From positions 18,832-25,647 of the forward strand of contig DBXK01000006.1 of assembly GCA_002309375.1 (NCBI GenBank): 6,816 bases of DNA, written 5' to 3'. The stretch is from Christensenella sp. UBA1214 (GTDB taxonomy: Bacteria > Bacillota > Clostridia > Christensenellales > CAG-138). Every line of letters starts with the position of its first letter. Within the stretch, counting starts at the first letter, position 1. The notes under the pieces were generated by a model, which was not told the DNA's origin, made no database searches, and was given only the letters and a program-made list of their open reading frames with translations. The translations under genes and the position numbers were made by a program. This document shows positions 4,364-6,816 of this stretch, piece by piece.

Positions 4364-5686
4364 ATGCCTGAAACGACCATCGTCTGTCCGGGATGTGCAT
4401 ATGACATCCCCGCCTCCTCCGATTTCTGCCCGTTCTGCGGAACAAAGGTCAAAGAATCAAAGCTTTGCCCGAACTGCGGGATCGAGCTTTCCGATTCCGA
4501 TAAGATCTGTCCCGGCTGCGGGATGGATCTCGAGAACGGGAAGCACTGCCCGAGCTGCGGCTTCATGCTGCGCGAAATCGACATCTTTTGCCCGCACTGC
4601 GGCATGAAATGCGGCGAACTCAAGCCGGCGTCTTCGCCGGAGCCCCGGCTCGCGCGCGAATCGCCTTATGACAGCAAGACCGAGAACGGCCGGCGCCGCC
4701 TGCGCTACACCTGCCGCGAATGTCTGCATCATTCCTTCGATCTCACTTCTCCGATATGTCCCAACTGCGGCGGGCAGGTCGCACTCGTCTGTCCTGAATG
4801 CGGCGGGCTGAACAGGTTCGGCACGCAGAAGTGTTCCTCCTGCGGCAAGCCGATCGTCGGCGGGCCGGCGGCTTCCTCCGTCACAATACCGCAGCCGGTG
4901 CAGAAGAGGCTCACCGAACAGCAGAAAAAGACCGTTCGTTATATCTGCACCAGCTGCAACCACCGTGCCATCGGGCTGAATGAGGATCGCTGCCCGATCT
5001 GCGGCGGTCCCGTGCAGAGCATCTGCTTCCACTGCGGAGAGCTGAATCCCTTCGGCGTTGAGACCTGCAGCTCCTGCGGAAAGCCGATCGTCTCCGAATA
5101 CAACTACGGCGGTTCTGATTCCGGTTCATACCGTTCCTCCGGCTATTCCGGCAGTTCGCAGTCCGCCGTGCAGCGAAGTTACCCCTACGGCAAAACTGCG
5201 GAGGAAAAGAAATCCGCTGCGGCGAAAGCGGCCGAGAAAGCAAGACTGAACCGGCAGATGTCGAATTTGTCGACCCTCCGCGCTTCCGCGGGTTCGATGC
5301 TGCTGGTCGACGGCTTGATCTTCCTTCTCTGGATCATTTTCTCAGGCGACAGCTCCGGGAGCTCAGCGTTCCCCTTAGCCTTCCGCGTTTACGCACCGGA
5401 GTTGTTGTTGCTTGCGATCGTCGGCGCGATCGGAAACGCGATCGTGCTCGCGCACAAGGAGCCTTATCAATACCGCAGAGCGGGAATAACGGCGGGTGTA
5501 TTCGATATCGTCAAAGGCAATGTCGTTATTTTCATGCTGCTCGTAAGAAAAGGTCTGCTCGAATCGGTGCTTTATCGTTATGTTTCCTCCGACGCCAGCT
5601 TCATGTACACGATCCTTTTCCTCGTCTCGATCGTTTTGCTGATCGTCGGCGTAATAATGATCGTCAGCGCAGCAAGGGAGGGCTGA
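4364..5686 (+). CDS. seven-zinc-ribbon protein with four C-terminal membrane helices
   Basis: 440 residues from ATG 4364, with AAAGGAG upstream. The first 240 residues carry fourteen CxxC knuckles that pair into seven ribbons: Cys 8/11 with 22/25, 35/38 with 49/52, 62/65 with 76/79, 117/120 with 132/135, 143/146 with 157/160, 195/198 with 210/213, and 221/224 with 235/238; Cys83 is extra. Residues 114-165 and 192-243 are an internal duplication (28 of 52 identical by eye, both ending CSSCGKPIV). A Ser/Gly/Tyr linker (244-276) and a charged helix (279-299) lead to four hydrophobic segments at about 309-327, 343-364, 372-395 and 414-437. These ribbons resemble the double-zinc-ribbon (DZR) type, used for protein or nucleic-acid contacts. 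The cytoplasmic zinc part is thus tethered to the membrane. No enzyme motif is seen; function unknown. Last gene of the operon, followed by a terminator. Confidence 0.88.
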   Translation: MPETTIVCPGCAYDIPASSDFCPFCGTKVKESKLCPNCGIELSDSDKICPGCGMDLENGKHCPSCGFMLREIDIFCPHCGMKCGELKPASSPEPRLARESPYDSKTENGRRRLRYTCRECLHHSFDLTSPICPNCGGQVALVCPECGGLNRFGTQKCSSCGKPIVGGPAASSVTIPQPVQKRLTEQQKKTVRYICTSCNHRAIGLNEDRCPICGGPVQSICFHCGELNPFGVETCSSCGKPIVSEYNYGGSDSGSYRSSGYSGSSQSAVQRSYPYGKTAEEKKSAAAKAAEKARLNRQMSNLSTLRASAGSMLLVDGLIFLLWIIFSGDSSGSSAFPLAFRVYAPELLLLAIVGAIGNAIVLAHKEPYQYRRAGITAGVFDIVKGNVVIFMLLVRKGLLESVLYRYVSSDASFMYTILFLVSIVLLIVGVIMIVSAAREG

Positions 5687-5719
5687 CCTCTCCCCTGCCT
5701 TCCCCGGACCTGGTCTTTC

Positions 5720-5769
5720 CCCCGCTTTGCGAAGATATTTTAAAATATACCGTAAAGCGGGGCTTTTTT
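5720..5769 (+). terminator. intrinsic terminator after the zinc-ribbon gene
   Basis: A long hairpin: 5720-5731 pairs with 5751-5762 (GC-rich base, one G.U). Above an asymmetric internal loop it contains the palindrome ATATTTTAAAATAT (5735-5748). The stem is followed by CTTTTTT. It separates the four-gene operon from the ornithine carbamoyltransferase promoter, which begins within 5 bp of the T-tract. Confidence 0.85.
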
Positions 5770-5773
5770 CATC

Positions 5774-5802
5774 TTTTCAACGCGAAAGTGCTGTGTTATA
5801 AT
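5774..5802 (+). promoter_or_regulatory. sigma-A promoter of ornithine carbamoyltransferase
   Basis: TTTTCA (5774-5779, four of six), a 17-bp spacer and a perfect TATAAT (5797-5802). Start of transcription is expected near 5809, giving a leader of about 67 nt that holds a hairpin. Confidence 0.7.
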
Positions 5803-5820
5803 CATACTGCTTAAATATGC

Positions 5821-5861
5821 GCCGCCGGGGGATCAAAAGCCCCTTGCGGCATAAAAAATGC
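5821..5861 (+). promoter_or_regulatory. leader hairpin and possible arginine-repressor-like inverted repeat
   Basis: GCCGC...GGGG (5821-5830) pairs with CCCC...GCGGC (5840-5850) around a 9-nt loop, with a small internal loop. Directly after it comes GCAT-AAAAA-ATGC (5849-5861), an A-rich inverted repeat that partly resembles ARG boxes of Gram-positive ArgR/AhrC. The hairpin is not followed by U residues and so is not an attenuator of the standard kind. Regulation by arginine is plausible for this gene, but the site is a guess. Confidence 0.3.
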
Positions 5862-5875
5862 AAAGGAGATCTACC

Positions 5876-6816
5876 ATGCCTGTCAATCTTAAGGGCCGTT
5901 CCCTGCTGACTCTGAAGGACTTCACCCCCGATGAGATCCGTTATCTTCTCAATCTTGCTGCCGACCTGAAGGCGAAGAAGCGCGCCGGTATCCGCGGCGA
6001 TCTGCTCGCCGGCAAGAACATCGTTCTGCTTTTCGAGAAAACCTCCACCCGCACCCGCTGCGCGTTCGAGGTCGCTGCCTATGACGAAGGCGCCAACGTG
6101 ACCTTCCTCTCCAACAGCCAGATGGGCAAGAAGGAATCCCTTGAGGACACCGCGAAGGTCCTCGGCCGCTTCTATGACGGCATCGAGTTTCGCGGCTTCA
6201 AGCAGGAGACCGTTGAGCTGCTCGCCAAGCATTCCGGCGTTCCCGTTTGGAACGGACTTACCGACCTGTATCATCCCACCCAGGTCCTTGCCGACTGTCT
6301 CACCATCATGGAAAACATCGCGAAGCCCCTCAACAAGGTGAAGCTCGTTTACGTTGGCGACGCCCGCAACAACATGGGCAATTCCCTGATGATCATCTCC
6401 GCGAAGCTCGGCATGCACTTCGTCGGCATCGCTCCGAAGGCGCTCTTCCCCGAAGAAGGCCTCGTAAACGAGATGCGTGAGCTCGCGAAGGTCACCGGCG
6501 CAAAGATCGAATTCAGCGAGGATATCGCCGCCGTCGACGGTGCGGACGCGATCTACACCGACGTTTGGGTATCCATGGGCGAGGAAGCGCAGTTCGAAGA
6601 GCGCATCAAGCTGCTCACCCCCTATCGCGTCACCATGGACATGATGAAGATGACCCACAACCCGGACTGCATCTTCCTCCACTGCCTGCCCAGCTTCCAC
6701 GACCTCGAGACCAGCGTCGGCCGCGAGATCTACGAAAAGTACGGCGTTGCCGAGCAGGAAGTTACCGACGAGGTCTTCCGCTGCCCGCAGAGCAAGGTCT
6801 TCGACGAGGCCGAGAA
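5876..6816 (+). CDS. argF: ornithine carbamoyltransferase, C-terminus cut by window end
   Basis: Catalyses carbamoyl phosphate + ornithine to citrulline + phosphate in the cytosol. It serves arginine synthesis (ArgF) or, run in reverse, arginine deiminase catabolism (ArcB). ATG at 5876 follows AAAGGAG by 7 nt. The 313 visible residues include all expected sites: the carbamoyl-phosphate loop STRTR (57-61), SQMGKKESLEDT (81-92), HPTQ (133-136), DARNNMGNS (162-170), the ornithine-binding DVWVSMGEE (229-237) and the catalytic HCLP (269-272). The usual length is about 310-340 residues, so only a short tail is missing. The frame is intact. No neighbouring arg or arc gene is visible on this side, so anabolic and catabolic roles cannot be separated; the extended HCLPSFHD form occurs in both. 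It belongs to a transcription unit separate from the membrane operon. Confidence 0.95.
   Translation, partial: MPVNLKGRSLLTLKDFTPDEIRYLLNLAADLKAKKRAGIRGDLLAGKNIVLLFEKTSTRTRCAFEVAAYDEGANVTFLSNSQMGKKESLEDTAKVLGRFYDGIEFRGFKQETVELLAKHSGVPVWNGLTDLYHPTQVLADCLTIMENIAKPLNKVKLVYVGDARNNMGNSLMIISAKLGMHFVGIAPKALFPEEGLVNEMRELAKVTGAKIEFSEDIAAVDGADAIYTDVWVSMGEEAQFEERIKLLTPYRVTMDMMKMTHNPDCIFLHCLPSFHDLETSVGREIYEKYGVAEQEVTDEVFRCPQSKVFDEAE

Noticed and set aside
4045..4623. Minus-strand frame with regular PQxGQ repeats opposite the zinc-ribbon gene
   Set aside because: The periodicity is only the mirror of the CPxCG zinc knuckles on the plus strand.
5777..6700. A 307-codon open frame on the minus strand opposite ornithine carbamoyltransferase
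   Set aside because: The plus strand carries every conserved motif of ornithine carbamoyltransferase; the antisense frame is a by-product of its codon bias and has no recognisable domain.

Overview
The window looks like chromosomal DNA from a GC-rich Gram-positive anaerobe, most likely an uncultured or gut-type Clostridia (Oscillospiraceae or Christensenellales-like). This is inferred from strong AGGAGG-type ribosome binding sites, sigma-A promoters with 17-bp spacers, an ECF sigma/zinc-finger anti-sigma pair, a cohesin-like surface protein with a Pro/Thr/Glu linker and an LPXTG-like tail, and zinc-ribbon membrane proteins. It is an assignment by resemblance, not proof. The window holds nine protein genes (two cut by the window edges), one tRNA and one gene remnant.

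Left part, minus strand (1-2356). Reading in the direction of transcription, a consensus promoter drives tRNA-Trp(CCA), which ends at a GNRA-capped terminator. A cluster of small palindromes follows, then a sigma-A promoter and a three-gene operon: ECF sigma factor, four-helix zinc-finger anti-sigma factor (1-nt gap, so probably translationally coupled) and a small lipoprotein. That operon ends in a good intrinsic terminator, whose tail touches the -35 of the next promoter. This promoter serves a TIGR04076-family gene that runs off the left edge.

Middle, plus strand (about 2311-3570). A non-coding stretch of about 450 bp contains the tRNA promoter, a 14-bp perfect palindrome, and a decayed second copy of the 3' end (last codons, stop, downstream spacer and terminator) of the gene that follows. 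That gene encodes a secreted, probably wall-anchored protein: signal peptide, one cohesin-like beta-sandwich domain, seven 15-bp/5-residue EEPPT-type repeats, a PPPTG motif, a membrane segment and a charged tail. It has its own promoter, a leader hairpin and a strong terminator.

Right part, plus strand (3586-5769). One promoter and one terminator bracket four closely spaced genes that probably form an operon: a 53-residue basic single-span protein, a 128-residue three-span protein, a 34-residue single-span microprotein, and a 440-residue protein with seven cysteine zinc ribbons followed by four membrane helices. No function can be assigned, but shared transcription and membrane location suggest a common membrane process.

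Right edge (5774-6816). A separate promoter with a structured leader and a possible arginine-repressor-like site precedes ornithine carbamoyltransferase (argF/arcB type), which lacks only its last roughly 15-25 residues because of the window end. I see no CRISPR array, insertion sequence or phage gene.
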